64,000 nt of DNA from Bdellovibrio bacteriovorus (GTDB lineage: Bacteria; Bdellovibrionota; Bdellovibrionia; Bdellovibrionales; Bdellovibrionaceae). The position numbers were made by a program, and so were the translations under genes. Below, piece after piece: positions 20,301-29,303 of the stretch (its first letter is position 1; every line of letters begins with the position of its first letter). The notes beneath the pieces were generated by a model. It saw only the letters and a program-made list of their open reading frames with translations. It did no database searches and had not been told where the DNA came from. The DNA lies in contig NZ_CP020946.1 in the NCBI RefSeq assembly GCF_002208115.1, positions 2,232,001 through 2,296,000 of the forward strand, written 5' to 3'.

Positions 20301-20477
20301 TTCATCGTCGCTCTCACGCAGTGGAGAGGACTGGAATTCAGTGGAAGCAATTTTGTTGAACTCTGGATCGTTGCTCCATTGTTCAAGACTGTTCCAGTAT
20401 TTTGTGTCGCGCTCCACTTTCGGGCGAAGCGCTTTTTTCATTTCTAAATCGTGATCGTGATCATGATGTTCAGACAT
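17340..20477 (-). CDS. actB: Alternative complex III subunit ActB (molybdopterin-like/iron-sulfur fusion)
   Basis: A 1045-residue fusion. The N-terminus is His/Asp-rich, then a Tat motif (RREFLK, residues 64-69) leads into a lipobox-like ASAGC (Cys82), so it is probably exported folded and perhaps lipid-anchored. Residues of about 100-720 resemble a molybdopterin oxidoreductase; in ActB this part is known to lack the cofactor. The C-terminal 250 residues hold four Cys groups ([27 protein letters not shown] plus CQTAC) for iron-sulfur clusters. These carry electrons from quinol at ActC to the heme subunits. It is preceded by actA with about 12 bases between them. Confidence 0.92.
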
Positions 20478-20489
20478 TTTACCAAACCC

Positions 20490-21029
20490 TTAGTAGTGGC
20501 AAGTTGAGCAGTTAAGTGGAGCTTTGTTCTCTGGCTGACGGTGACAGTTCACGCACCAACCCATAGAGAGATCAGAGAACTGTTGAACGGTTTTCATGGT
20601 CTCGATTGGACCGTGGCACGTCTGACAGTTCACGCCTTTGGCAATGTGGGCGTTGTGGTTGAAGTGAACGAAGTCCGGAAGCATGTGAACGCGAGTCCAT
20701 TCAATGGAGTCCCCGTTATCATAAGCTTCACGCAGCTTTTGGATTGCCGGCTTGTCGGTGGCAACCTGCAAGTGACAGTTCATGCACGTTGAAAGCGCAG
20801 GAATGTTTGCGTGTTTTGTTCTCTCGATTTGATTGTGGCAGTACTGACACTGCATTTTGTGCGTACCCACATGTAGAGAGTGATCAAAAGGAATCGGCTG
20901 CTCTGGAGCGTATCCTTTATTATATCCCCAACCCGGCTGGAATTTACAGCCTGTCAGAAGTGTTGTAACCATGAGCGCGCCAATAAACGCCATTGCGCCC
21001 GCCGCTGTTCTTTTGAATACCCGATGCAT
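20490..21029 (-). CDS. actA: Alternative complex III subunit ActA (penta-heme cytochrome c)
   Basis: A 179-residue protein with an N-terminal hydrophobic segment ending in LLTGC, a lipobox, and five heme c motifs: CQYCH, CMNCH, CQTCH, CVNCH and CSTCH. Five hemes and this size match ActA. It transfers electrons in the periplasm. Two ATGs lie six bases apart (21035, 21029); AAGG followed by six bases favours 21029. It is the first act gene. About 170 bases separate it from ccsA, so it may have its own promoter, which I could not identify with confidence. Confidence 0.88.
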   Translation of the reverse strand: MHRVFKRTAAGAMAFIGALMVTTLLTGCKFQPGWGYNKGYAPEQPIPFDHSLHVGTHKMQCQYCHNQIERTKHANIPALSTCMNCHLQVATDKPAIQKLREAYDNGDSIEWTRVHMLPDFVHFNHNAHIAKGVNCQTCHGPIETMKTVQQFSDLSMGWCVNCHRQPENKAPLNCSTCHY

Positions 21030-21203
21030 AATCATCCTTCGCTAACTCATTACGATGTGGGCCAAAGACAAACGAATGCTGTCCTAATTTTAGTTTGCTC
21101 CTATTTAATGGTGGAAAAGTCCAGTTGTCCATATTCTTTTTGCAAGCATATTGAAAAAGAGAGAAACTCGGACCCGTCCGCTCAAAAAGTGTGCACACCA
21201 AAT

Positions 21204-22844
21204 TTAAGACTCTTTCGTCGCCTTCTTCCCTCTGCCTTGTCTAATCACACTCACATAAACCACTAACAGCATGTGCGCTGCCACGAAAGCAGACACATAC
21301 TCAACCCCACCAGCACCGAAGCCGTAGGAATGGAGCCCCGCGCCAAGTACGAAGTTCACTCCGTACCACGCCATGATCACCAACGAGAAAGTGATAACCG
21401 CTGTCACTACCATTCCGAAATGCTTCAACATGCCTGCGTAGCGCGCATGCAACACCGCCAGATAACCCAGCAGCGCGATCAAAGCCCAAGTTTCTTTTGG
21501 GTCCCAACCCCAGAAACGGCCCCAAGAGTAATCCGCCCAGATACCACCAAGGATGATCCCCGGAGCCAGGAACGCGACACCAATCTGCATAGCGCGATAG
21601 ATGCTGGTGGTGATGGCTTTGATCTGCGCCTGGTGCTTTTCTTCCCCACGCAGATAATAGATCAATCCCAAATCACCCAACCCGAACGCCAGGAAGAAGG
21701 CCGCATAACTGATAGTGATTGTCATCACGTGGATCGTCAGCCAGTAGTTGCTGCGCAAAACCGGCTCCAGCGGCTGCAAGGAAGGATCCAAAACTGCCGG
21801 CGCAAAGTCCGCGATCACCAGACCAAAGGCAGCCACCAAAGTCCCGGCCACCAGAATCAACCGGTACTTGTAAATGATTTCCAAAATCGCCGCAAACAAC
21901 ACAGTTCCCCAGGCAACCCAGACAACTGTTTCATACATATTGGATACCGGCGCACGGTCCATGATGTACATGCGCAAACCAAATCCATAAGTGTTCAGCG
22001 CAAAACCAATGCCCAACAGCACCCACGCCGCCGTCATCAGGGACTCTTTGCTCAAAGCCCACACCAGCAACAACACAAGGAATGCCAGGAAATAGAACAC
22101 ATACGCCCAACGGAACGGATGGAAGGAGTTATAGTGAACCTCTGCCGTGATTTTACCACCCAGGCTGTACAATGCCGGATTTTCCGCCTGCGCCGCCGTT
22201 TCAAAGGCCGCCACGGCTTCATCCAGAGCTTTGCCGGAAACAGAAGAGTCCCCTTTTTCCGCGATCACACCCAGATAAGTCACAAAGGCTTTGGTCACAT
22301 CCAGGAATTTCGCCTGAAGATGCTCTGGCAAATCCGCCACCGCCAGCCACGTGTCCCCTTCTTTAGGAGGAGCGACCTTCAGCATACGGCCGGCTGCGAT
22401 TTCCTGAAATACAAAGAACTGGTTTTCCAAACGCTGCAAAGCCTGGAAGTACGGATCCAGCTTTTCTTTGGTTTCACGCTTGGCCTGAAGTTCCTGACGA
22501 AGCAGGGTGAATCTTTCGTTGGCAAAAAGCTCTTCACCGTTGAAATAGCGCTGGTCTTTCGGAAGATTCATCGCCTGCAGAACCTGGTGGTTGCGCACTT
22601 CAAAGATTTTTTTGCCTTCCCACGCCTGCGGAGACAGCATCCAGGTCAAAACGATTTCGGTGGCATTGCGGCCCTCGAATTTGGTTTTGCCATAGACGAT
22701 TTCCAGCATTTCTTTGGCAAAGCTGTCGTAAGGCTTGATACGACCGCCGTCCTGAACCGGCATGGATTTCAGCAGATCACCGGGCTTGGCCACAGCGGCA
22801 CAAGTCACCAACAATGAAGCAATGATGAGAAATATTTTTTTCAT
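21204..22844 (-). CDS. ccsA: Cytochrome c biogenesis protein CcsA (system II, with N-terminal periplasmic domain)
   Basis: A 546-residue protein: a signal sequence at the N-terminus, about 220 residues of periplasmic domain, then a membrane region with about eight helices. The heme-handling tryptophan-rich motif is visible (RFWGWDPKETWAL, about residue 440). With ResB it exports heme and attaches it to CxxCH apocytochromes. As I recall the family, the N-terminal part (MPVQDGGRIKP) resembles the linker domain of fused CcsBA proteins; here the two halves are separate genes overlapping by four bases (ATGA). Its likely clients include ActA and ActE encoded downstream. Confidence 0.85.
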   Translation of the reverse strand: MKKIFLIIASLLVTCAAVAKPGDLLKSMPVQDGGRIKPYDSFAKEMLEIVYGKTKFEGRNATEIVLTWMLSPQAWEGKKIFEVRNHQVLQAMNLPKDQRYFNGEELFANERFTLLRQELQAKRETKEKLDPYFQALQRLENQFFVFQEIAAGRMLKVAPPKEGDTWLAVADLPEHLQAKFLDVTKAFVTYLGVIAEKGDSSVSGKALDEAVAAFETAAQAENPALYSLGGKITAEVHYNSFHPFRWAYVFYFLAFLVLLLVWALSKESLMTAAWVLLGIGFALNTYGFGLRMYIMDRAPVSNMYETVVWVAWGTVLFAAILEIIYKYRLILVAGTLVAAFGLVIADFAPAVLDPSLQPLEPVLRSNYWLTIHVMTITISYAAFFLAFGLGDLGLIYYLRGEEKHQAQIKAITTSIYRAMQIGVAFLAPGIILGGIWADYSWGRFWGWDPKETWALIALLGYLAVLHARYAGMLKHFGMVVTAVITFSLVIMAWYGVNFVLGAGLHSYGFGAGGVEYVSAFVAAHMLLVVYVSVIRQGRGKKATKES

Positions 22845-24256
22845 GATTCTTTCGTCCCTGCTCCCGTTTTACGGGCAAGTTTGAAGTCCAGATGTTTAAA
22901 CCACATTAACAGCACGATACCCAATGAAAGCACCAATGAGCCCAGATATTTCAGGAATCTTCCCGGGTCATGATTGATGGAGAAGATGGAGGCCACCGGA
23001 CGCCCGTCTTCCTCCTGGAAGCTCGCCTGATAGATGGTCAAACCCTTATATTTCAAAGGCTCGTTCATCGAAATCAGATATTCGCCAAAGTCCGGAACTT
23101 CCACCAGACTTTCGTAGGCGGCCGCACGCATGGTTCCCTGATAGCGCGCCACCTCGAATTTTTTAAGCTTCAGGTTGAAACCCAGATCGATACGGCGGTT
23201 GCCGTAGGTCAGCAGATAGACTGAATTCGTGGTGAACAGCTTCACCATGTCATTCAGCAGAACCCAGTTTTCTTTACCATCAAAGATGATCTTCACTGCG
23301 GAAGTGGTCAGCGGGGTTGGACGGCTGGAATCCTGCAGATCCCAATCTTCACGCGCCGCCGGCAGGAAGCGCAGCACACGGAAATTCAGGGCCATTTTAA
23401 AGCCCGGATCAAACACGTCGCCCTCTTTCACAAAGCCTTTCTTCAAGGGCTTGTCAGAGTCTTTCTGGAAAACAACATAACGAAGACCGTCTTTTTCCGG
23501 AGTCAGGAAGATTTCATTGGCACCACGAGGCTTTTCCGGAGCCGGACCCATAAAGATTTGTGCCGGACCGAAATTGTGACTGACCAGATTGCCTGGTTTT
23601 TTCTGAACCAGCCATTCGATCACATTCACGTTGTCATTCTGAAGCTGGAAGCGCAGGCCCGAACCGGCCTTCCCCACTTCGCCTTCGATCACCTTCTTTG
23701 AAGGAACAACGTATTTTTTGTAATCAACAATTCTGATTTCGCCTTCATACGCAGGAATGATGAAGGGCTTTTCGACAGTCGGCGGATTCTTGAAGAAGTC
23801 CACTTCTTGTTCCAGAGTTTTTGTGTAGCGGTCACCGTCAAAGGACGTGTACACGACGATGTCAGTTTCTGCGGTTTGCACGAAGTTGTTGGCTTCACCG
23901 ATGCCCACACGCATGGATCCATCCAACCCCCACTTCCAGGTCAGAAGCGAGCCTGCCAGCAGAATGATAATCCCGATGTGAGCCAGAACGAAGGCGGCAT
24001 GACGTTTTTTCCAAGGCCAACGATCCGCCATCACGGCGGTCAGATTGATCACCAACAGACCCATGATTCCGTACATGTACCAGGTGTCGTAAACCAGCTT
24101 TTTTGCCGCATAAGCATCATAGCGGGCTTCAACAAATGTCCCCACCGCAGTGATCACAGCCAGAGCCACGATGATGAAAACCGCGAGCTTCAAGGACGCC
24201 AATGGCTTGTTGATTCTTTTAAACAGGGATTTTTGGGGCGCAGAGGTCTTATCCAA
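22841..24256 (-). CDS. resB: Cytochrome c biogenesis protein ResB/Ccs1 (TTG start)
   Basis: A 471-residue protein with three membrane helices near the N-terminus (about residues 22-42, 62-80, 88-107), a large periplasmic domain, and a last helix near residue 440. This is the ResB/Ccs1 layout: it presents reduced apocytochrome to CcsA for heme attachment. The start is TTG at 24256, set by AAGGA six bases upstream and by the typical N-terminus (DKTSAPQKSLF). It is the first gene of the reverse-strand respiratory block. The start region lies in an inverted repeat (24255-24318). Confidence 0.85.
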   Translation of the reverse strand: MDKTSAPQKSLFKRINKPLASLKLAVFIIVALAVITAVGTFVEARYDAYAAKKLVYDTWYMYGIMGLLVINLTAVMADRWPWKKRHAAFVLAHIGIIILLAGSLLTWKWGLDGSMRVGIGEANNFVQTAETDIVVYTSFDGDRYTKTLEQEVDFFKNPPTVEKPFIIPAYEGEIRIVDYKKYVVPSKKVIEGEVGKAGSGLRFQLQNDNVNVIEWLVQKKPGNLVSHNFGPAQIFMGPAPEKPRGANEIFLTPEKDGLRYVVFQKDSDKPLKKGFVKEGDVFDPGFKMALNFRVLRFLPAAREDWDLQDSSRPTPLTTSAVKIIFDGKENWVLLNDMVKLFTTNSVYLLTYGNRRIDLGFNLKLKKFEVARYQGTMRAAAYESLVEVPDFGEYLISMNEPLKYKGLTIYQASFQEEDGRPVASIFSINHDPGRFLKYLGSLVLSLGIVLLMWFKHLDFKLARKTGAGTKES

Positions 24257-24318
24257 AGCCGATCCTTATTGAGAGCTTATTAATTTTGGTATAGCTATCA
24301 ATAGTTTAGATCGGCTTT
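24255..24318 (-). promoter_or_regulatory. Inverted repeat pairing the resB leader with its start region
   Basis: AAAGCCGATC (24255-24264) is exactly complementary to GATCGGCTTT (24309-24318) with a 44-base loop. On the mRNA the downstream arm covers part of the ribosome binding site and touches the TTG start codon of resB, so folding could reduce translation. Regulation is inference. Confidence 0.45.
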
Positions 24319-24348
24319 TATGACCACGCTTTTTGCCTTTACGACGCC

Positions 24349-25164
24349 CTACATTATATGCAGCAAATTGTTGCGGACATAACTGACGGCGAACAACAGC
24401 TTCTCTTGAACCTTTTTCGCTTCTTCAGGTTTGAGCTTTTTGGTCTTTTCATCCATATACAATGAGCGGTTCAGCTCCACCTGAAGTGTATGTTGCTCGC
24501 GTTTAGGATCACCGTATTGCTCCGTGACGCGCCCGCCAAAATACGGCCAGTTGTAACCGACTTTGAATCCGGCAGAGGCATAGGCCGCAATCACCAGATC
24601 TTTAAAGCGCGGGTCACAGCTTTTGCCTTTGCTGTCGCTGACAACGATATCGGCTCTCAATTCGCCCGGATCGCGGTGCTCGCTGGTCCCCAAAGAGGGC
24701 ATGCTGTGGGCATCAATGTGATAAGTTTTCTTGAAACCTTTTTCATGCAGGTCCGCATACAGCTTGCGAACGCCGGCATGGAAGGGCTCATAAACCAGCT
24801 TCACCAGTTCGTTGTGCGCATCCAGTGACATTGGCTCTTTCATCAGCTGATGTTTGTAAGTCGTGATCACCCAGTGAAAGCCACGGTTGTGCATGCCGGC
24901 CGGGTTGCTGTTGCCGATAACGGACGTTGCGTCCACGTCTTCAGGCACCCGGTTCAAGTCGGCCGCATAACGATGCCATTCGGTTTTCACATAGGGAATG
25001 TGCAGCTTGTGCAAAGTCGGTTCATACAGAAAGTCGACAAAACGATCCACGTCGCACATCAAAACTTCCTCGGGCAAAGACTTCAACCACGGCGTTTGAT
25101 CCGGAACTTTTTCACCGGAATGGGGGATCGTCACAATCAAGGGTACTTCATTTGCATTAGCCAT
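24349..25164 (-). CDS. N-formylglutamate amidohydrolase family protein
   Basis: A 271-residue protein starting at ATG 25164 (GAGAGTGAT upstream; the frame is open further but poorly conserved in character). It has the family's features: an early IPHSG motif (about residue 13), DVDRF (about residue 39), YAADLNR (about residue 65), a DAHSMPS motif (about residue 153) and a C-terminal VELNRSLYMDE. In the HutG-type family these residues bind the metal and hydrolyse N-formylglutamate to formate and glutamate. No other histidine-degradation genes are nearby, so the true substrate is open. It is divergent from the adenosyltransferase gene. Confidence 0.8.
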   Translation of the reverse strand: MANANEVPLIVTIPHSGEKVPDQTPWLKSLPEEVLMCDVDRFVDFLYEPTLHKLHIPYVKTEWHRYAADLNRVPEDVDATSVIGNSNPAGMHNRGFHWVITTYKHQLMKEPMSLDAHNELVKLVYEPFHAGVRKLYADLHEKGFKKTYHIDAHSMPSLGTSEHRDPGELRADIVVSDSKGKSCDPRFKDLVIAAYASAGFKVGYNWPYFGGRVTEQYGDPKREQHTLQVELNRSLYMDEKTKKLKPEEAKKVQEKLLFAVSYVRNNLLHIM

Positions 25165-25229
25165 ATCACTCTCACTTCTTGACCTGATAGACCTTAACCG
25201 TGACACTAAATACAAGAAGGGTCAAATCT

Positions 25230-25805
25230 ATGACGAATGCTCCCAAAGCCAAAATTTATACGCGCACTGGCGACAAAGGCAGCACCCGCCTTGTGGACGG
25301 CTCCTGTGTTGAAAAATTCAATCCACGCGTCGAGGCTTATGGGACCGTGGACGAACTGAACAGCTATCTGGGGGTGGTGCGTTCGACATTGGCCCCCTTC
25401 CCCGAGATGTCAGATCTCAATCATTCCCTGGAAAAAGTCCAAAACGAGCTTTTCAACATCGGAAGCCTGCTGGCCACCGAAAAAGATGAGGTCTTCAAAC
25501 TTTTGCCACCCATTACGGAAGAACAAATCCGTTATCTGGAGCTGCAAATCGATGAACTGACCACAACCCTGCCGGAACTGCGCAACTTTATTCTGCCGGC
25601 CGGCCACCCGACATCCGCGCACCTGCATGTGGCGCGCACTTTGTGCCGTCGCAGCGAGCGTCGTTCTGCCGAAATCGCCGTGAAAGACGAACGCTATTCC
25701 ATGACTTTGCAGTATTTGAACCGACTGAGCGACTATCTGTTCGTAGCGGCCCGCTGGGCCAACATGAAACACGGGGTTGCCGACGTTCTTTGGAAGAAAA
25801 CCTAG
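25230..25805 (+). CDS. Corrinoid (cob(I)alamin) adenosyltransferase, PduO type
   Basis: A 191-residue protein. The N-terminus has the ATP-binding motif IYTRTGDKGST, and the C-terminal half has the conserved Arg/Glu helix (RTLCRRSERR) and the LNRLSDYLFVAAR motif. It transfers adenosine from ATP to cob(I)alamin to make coenzyme B12 in the cytoplasm. The ATG at 25230 has AGAAGGG upstream. It is followed after 10 bases by the 25816 gene. No cobalamin synthesis genes are visible nearby. Confidence 0.92.
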   Translation: MTNAPKAKIYTRTGDKGSTRLVDGSCVEKFNPRVEAYGTVDELNSYLGVVRSTLAPFPEMSDLNHSLEKVQNELFNIGSLLATEKDEVFKLLPPITEEQIRYLELQIDELTTTLPELRNFILPAGHPTSAHLHVARTLCRRSERRSAEIAVKDERYSMTLQYLNRLSDYLFVAARWANMKHGVADVLWKKT

Positions 25806-25815
25806 GAAAAACTTA

Positions 25816-26946
25816 ATGAGATTAGAGATCGCAAAACCTGAGGACTCCAAAGCCCTTGTTGAGTTTTACAAAAGCTTCCCGCTGAACGGCCCGGTTGAAA
25901 TCCGCATTGATCGCGAAAAGGATTTTTTCGCGCCCTATTCCGTACAATCCGACCAGCATCTGACTTATCAGCTTAAAACCGATGAAAATAAAATCGAGGG
26001 CATGGCAAGTTTCGTCGTGCGCGATGTGTGGCTGGATGGGAAAGTTTCCACCGTCGCCTTTGGCCGGGATCTGCGTATTTCTTCCAACCGCCGTGCGATT
26101 CTGGAATGGTCCCAGCACTTTTTACCCGTCATGGACGAAGTGTCCCAAACTCTGGGGAACAAGTACCTCTTCTCAGTGATGAGCATGGCGGATGTGCAGG
26201 CTTTAAATGCCTTTGTCCGCCCCCGCTCGATGAAACGTCCTTTGCCGAACTATCATCTGTTCCGACGCTTTAACATGGTTTCAGTGCACGGACGCCTGCC
26301 GTGGGCTTCCAATCCATTGCCCCATTTGCGCCTGCGCCGCGGAAGCGCGCAGAACGTCGATGCGTTGATTTACTATATCACGCAAAAATCCCGTCAGCGC
26401 GATCTGGCCACGACCTGGGATGAAACCAGCTTTATGGAAAAACTCGAACGCTGGAAGGGTTTGAAGCTGGAAGATTTCATCATCGCTTTTGACAAGAATG
26501 AAAACATCGTGGGCTGCGTGGCCCCGTGGTCTGCCGGAGGCATGCAGGAATTCATTCCGATGCAGTATTCTTTGCGCGGGCACAACTTCCGTCAGTTCCT
26601 GAAATTCGGAAAAATGCTGGGTTGGACCCGCACTTTGACGAAGCCTTATTCCCGTCTGAAAATTGAAGCCGGTTTGAATTTCAAGTATTTGAATTTCCTG
26701 TTTGCCGACAACGGCGACATCTTTGAAAGTCTGCTTTGGAAGGCCTTTGATGATGCCAAGGAAAATGAGTTCCTGGTGTACACCCAGACACGGTCGGAGT
26801 TCATCTATCGCCGTCCGCGCAACTGGATTTCTGCGAAGATGCCCTTTGGGATTTACCTGCTGATTCCACCGGATTCCGAGGTGCCATCCTTCATGCATCC
26901 CAACAACGAAAAACCCGCAGAAATCGAGCCCTTCTTTGCCCTGTAG
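25816..26946 (+). CDS. Putative acyltransferase (GNAT-like), unknown substrate
   Basis: A 376-residue protein starting at ATG 25816 with AGGAAAAAC upstream. The N-terminus (RLEIAKPEDSKALVEFY) and the strand-helix pattern over residues 1-150 resemble an acyl-CoA N-acyltransferase fold, but I see no clear acetyl-CoA binding loop. The second half (about 180-370) may be a second, degenerate copy. No signal peptide or membrane segment. It lies 10 bases after the adenosyltransferase, so the two are probably co-transcribed; a functional link is not evident. Confidence 0.5.
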   Translation: MRLEIAKPEDSKALVEFYKSFPLNGPVEIRIDREKDFFAPYSVQSDQHLTYQLKTDENKIEGMASFVVRDVWLDGKVSTVAFGRDLRISSNRRAILEWSQHFLPVMDEVSQTLGNKYLFSVMSMADVQALNAFVRPRSMKRPLPNYHLFRRFNMVSVHGRLPWASNPLPHLRLRRGSAQNVDALIYYITQKSRQRDLATTWDETSFMEKLERWKGLKLEDFIIAFDKNENIVGCVAPWSAGGMQEFIPMQYSLRGHNFRQFLKFGKMLGWTRTLTKPYSRLKIEAGLNFKYLNFLFADNGDIFESLLWKAFDDAKENEFLVYTQTRSEFIYRRPRNWISAKMPFGIYLLIPPDSEVPSFMHPNNEKPAEIEPFFAL

Positions 26947-27057
26947 ACGGTAACCATTTTGGGCACTTTCGACAGTGCTTAGGGGCTTAAATCAGCCCTG
27001 CTTTATCCCATGCAGGCTCTGGTTTTGCTTGTGTTTTCCTGTATGGGAAAGTCACAA

Positions 27058-28530
27058 ATGCGCCGTCTCAAAATGAAACATCTCTCCAAAGCCCTGGTTA
27101 CCGGGTTTTTGGGCCTTTCTTTGACCGCTCAAGCCAACGACTTGGGGACGGATGTAAACAACATCTCTTCCGCCAACAAAATCGCCCTGACCCTGATCAG
27201 CAAACTTCCCAATTCCGGTGTTAAAGACGGCCTGGAACGCTATTACAACATTCTTTCCCTGAAGTCCTACACCTATGACAACCAAGTGGCCAACGCCAAC
27301 ACGGGCGTGGCTTTGTTCTTTGAACAACAGTTCCAGCAAAATGCCTGTTTCGCGGAAAAAGCTTATCTGTTCTATCGTGATTTGAAACTAAATACGAAGC
27401 AAAGGCAGGCCGCCGAAGGCGACAAGTCCCGCCACGCCCGCCCGTCTTTGGGGGATGTTGCCGGAAAAAACCGCAAGGACCTGAAGCCGGGCTGGTTGTA
27501 TGAAAAAGCCCTGAAATATGCCGACGGAAACCCCAACGTGGCGATGAGCCTGATTGGTCTTTGCGGGCACGATGATAAAAATCAGGGTGAATTCACCAAT
27601 CAGGATGTTGAAATCAAACTGACCAACAGCGGTATTTCCTCTGACGAACTGTACTCCCCAACCGATGGGAACTCGGAAATAAACACCGTCTGCCCGTCAC
27701 AGTATGCGGATTTCTATGTGGCGGGCGGCCTTTCCAAAGCCTCGGACATCAGTGATGACTTAAAAAAGAAAGTTCTGAGCATTCAGTACCCCGGCAAAAA
27801 AGACGTTCAAATCGCCTCTAAAAACTATCATGTGATGGGTGCCGCGTTTATGACCTGTCAGATGATTGAGGCCGGCTTAAGTCCGCTTTTGGCCATTCAG
27901 GTTGAATCCATGGCGGCCCACCTTTATCGCGGCATTCGCCTTTGTCAGCAGATCGAAACCCCGGCCCATCTGTTCTGGTCCCTGCAGCGAACCAAAGAGG
28001 TCGCTTTGCGCGGCATGGGCCGCACCTTTGAAGAAACCGTGATTGAAACCACTCTGAAACGTGGCCGCGAAAAACAATGTGGTTACGACAAAGTCGCGAA
28101 GGATCCGTTCTGTAACTTCCTGAAAACCGTCGGTGCGCCGTTTGATCTGTCCGTGCCACGCATTGAAGAGCGCGCCCGCAAGATGCTTGAAAAGTACATG
28201 GATAACATGGTTGCCAGCGGGATCTATTCCTCGTGGCATGTCAGCGGCGAAGTGGCTGGCATCAGCCTGCCTTGTTCGCGCGATCAACTTTGGGGTCCGC
28301 ACCCGTTCCTGCAATGGCTGATCGCCAAAACAGAAGTCAGCCTGAATATCTGCGGCAATGGATTGACGATGGATTCCTGCCGCAAAGCTGTGCGCACGGT
28401 GAAATCCTGGGAAACTGATTTTGACTGGACGGTTTCCCAACACGCTGCGGGCGCACGTTTTGCCGCCCGTGTCTGCAAGCCCTATCCAAAGGGCACGAAC
28501 TCATTTGATGGTATGTGTGCTCAGAAATAA
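27058..28530 (+). CDS. Exported protein of unknown function
   Basis: A 490-residue protein. The start at ATG 27058 (GGGAAAG upstream) gives a signal peptide (basic MRRLKMKHLSK, hydrophobic ALVTGFLGLSL, cleavage near AQA-ND). The mature protein contains about ten Cys, notably in the second half (MTCQM, RLCQQ, KQCGYD, DPFCNFLK, LPCSRD, NICGNG, DSCRK, RVCKPY), suggesting disulfides in the periplasm or outside the cell. The middle (residues 280-320) is helical with AGLSPLLAIQVES. I do not recognise a family. A terminator follows immediately. Confidence 0.65.
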   Translation: MRRLKMKHLSKALVTGFLGLSLTAQANDLGTDVNNISSANKIALTLISKLPNSGVKDGLERYYNILSLKSYTYDNQVANANTGVALFFEQQFQQNACFAEKAYLFYRDLKLNTKQRQAAEGDKSRHARPSLGDVAGKNRKDLKPGWLYEKALKYADGNPNVAMSLIGLCGHDDKNQGEFTNQDVEIKLTNSGISSDELYSPTDGNSEINTVCPSQYADFYVAGGLSKASDISDDLKKKVLSIQYPGKKDVQIASKNYHVMGAAFMTCQMIEAGLSPLLAIQVESMAAHLYRGIRLCQQIETPAHLFWSLQRTKEVALRGMGRTFEETVIETTLKRGREKQCGYDKVAKDPFCNFLKTVGAPFDLSVPRIEERARKMLEKYMDNMVASGIYSSWHVSGEVAGISLPCSRDQLWGPHPFLQWLIAKTEVSLNICGNGLTMDSCRKAVRTVKSWETDFDWTVSQHAAGARFAARVCKPYPKGTNSFDGMCAQK

Positions 28531-28560
28531 AAAAAGCCCGGTGCAACCAGGCTTTTTTTT
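28531..28560. terminator. Bidirectional terminator between convergent genes
   Basis: A stem pairing 28531-28538 with 28551-28558 and an inner GGT/ACC pair, with a run of T on the plus-strand side and a run of A before it. It directly follows the 27058 gene's stop and overlaps the stop of the convergent gene at 28559. Confidence 0.85.
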
Positions 28561-29128
28561 AGTTGGCAATGCCTTCTGTCGGCAGCACTGACTCTGCGAC
28601 GTGCGGCCAGAACCAGTCAAGTTGTGGATCCGATGCGATCACGTCTTTAATCAGCACTTTCACATCGCTGCGAGTGGAGATTTCGCGTCTCAGCCACATC
28701 TCAATTTCGTCGTAGCCGGGGCCAATAATGGTGATCTCAATTGAACTTAAGAAATGCAGCAGGTGCAGGTCTTTTGTCGCCACGGGGCGACCTTCCAGCT
28801 TGCCGTGGATGAAGTTCAAAACTTCCGCTTTGATTTCCGCAAAGTTACGATGGTTGATGCGACGAAGGATCAAGTCAGCACGGTGATCGCGATTGATCCA
28901 GCGCTGATGCAGTCCCCGTTGAACCAAATTGATCAGGTAGTTTCTCAATACAGAAGGGACCAGACGAAAATCTTCGTCCGGCAACGACATCACCTGCATC
29001 AAATCTACGTATCGTGCCTGTTCCTGGCCTCGACGTAGAGAGGTGAGCACCTCCGGGATACGCAGTAAAGACTCGCGAATACCCAAGAGATCGATTCCTG
29101 CTCCATCCGTGAAGTAGAGAATTCTCAT
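28559..29128 (-). CDS. Cytoplasmic protein of unknown function
   Basis: A 189-residue soluble protein with no signal peptide and no membrane segment. It starts MRILYFTDG and is rich in Arg, Leu and His, with mostly helical segments (LHLLHFLSSIEITII, EIEMWLRREI). I do not recognise a family or catalytic motif. It is divergent from gspC, sharing an intergenic region of 175 bases that contains a small hairpin (29175-29192). Confidence 0.6.
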   Translation of the reverse strand: MRILYFTDGAGIDLLGIRESLLRIPEVLTSLRRGQEQARYVDLMQVMSLPDEDFRLVPSVLRNYLINLVQRGLHQRWINRDHRADLILRRINHRNFAEIKAEVLNFIHGKLEGRPVATKDLHLLHFLSSIEITIIGPGYDEIEMWLRREISTRSDVKVLIKDVIASDPQLDWFWPHVAESVLPTEGIAN

Positions 29129-29303
29129 ATCACTATCATGACCTATCTTTACGAAATGTGTGCAGAAAAATGCAGGACCCAGACCAGGGTCCAGTATGTA
29201 TTTTTTAGTGCAGTCACCTCGCCTTTTTGATAGGCTAAACAGAGGCCCAAGGACTAGGAGCTGTCAGCAGCAATGCTGGTTAATTACAAAGGATTGTACA
29301 ACC

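Noticed and set aside
21273-22817. 514-codon plus-strand open frame opposite ccsA, and similar frames opposite actB and actC
   Set aside because: Shadow frames created by codon bias in the reverse-strand genes; no start signals or domain character.
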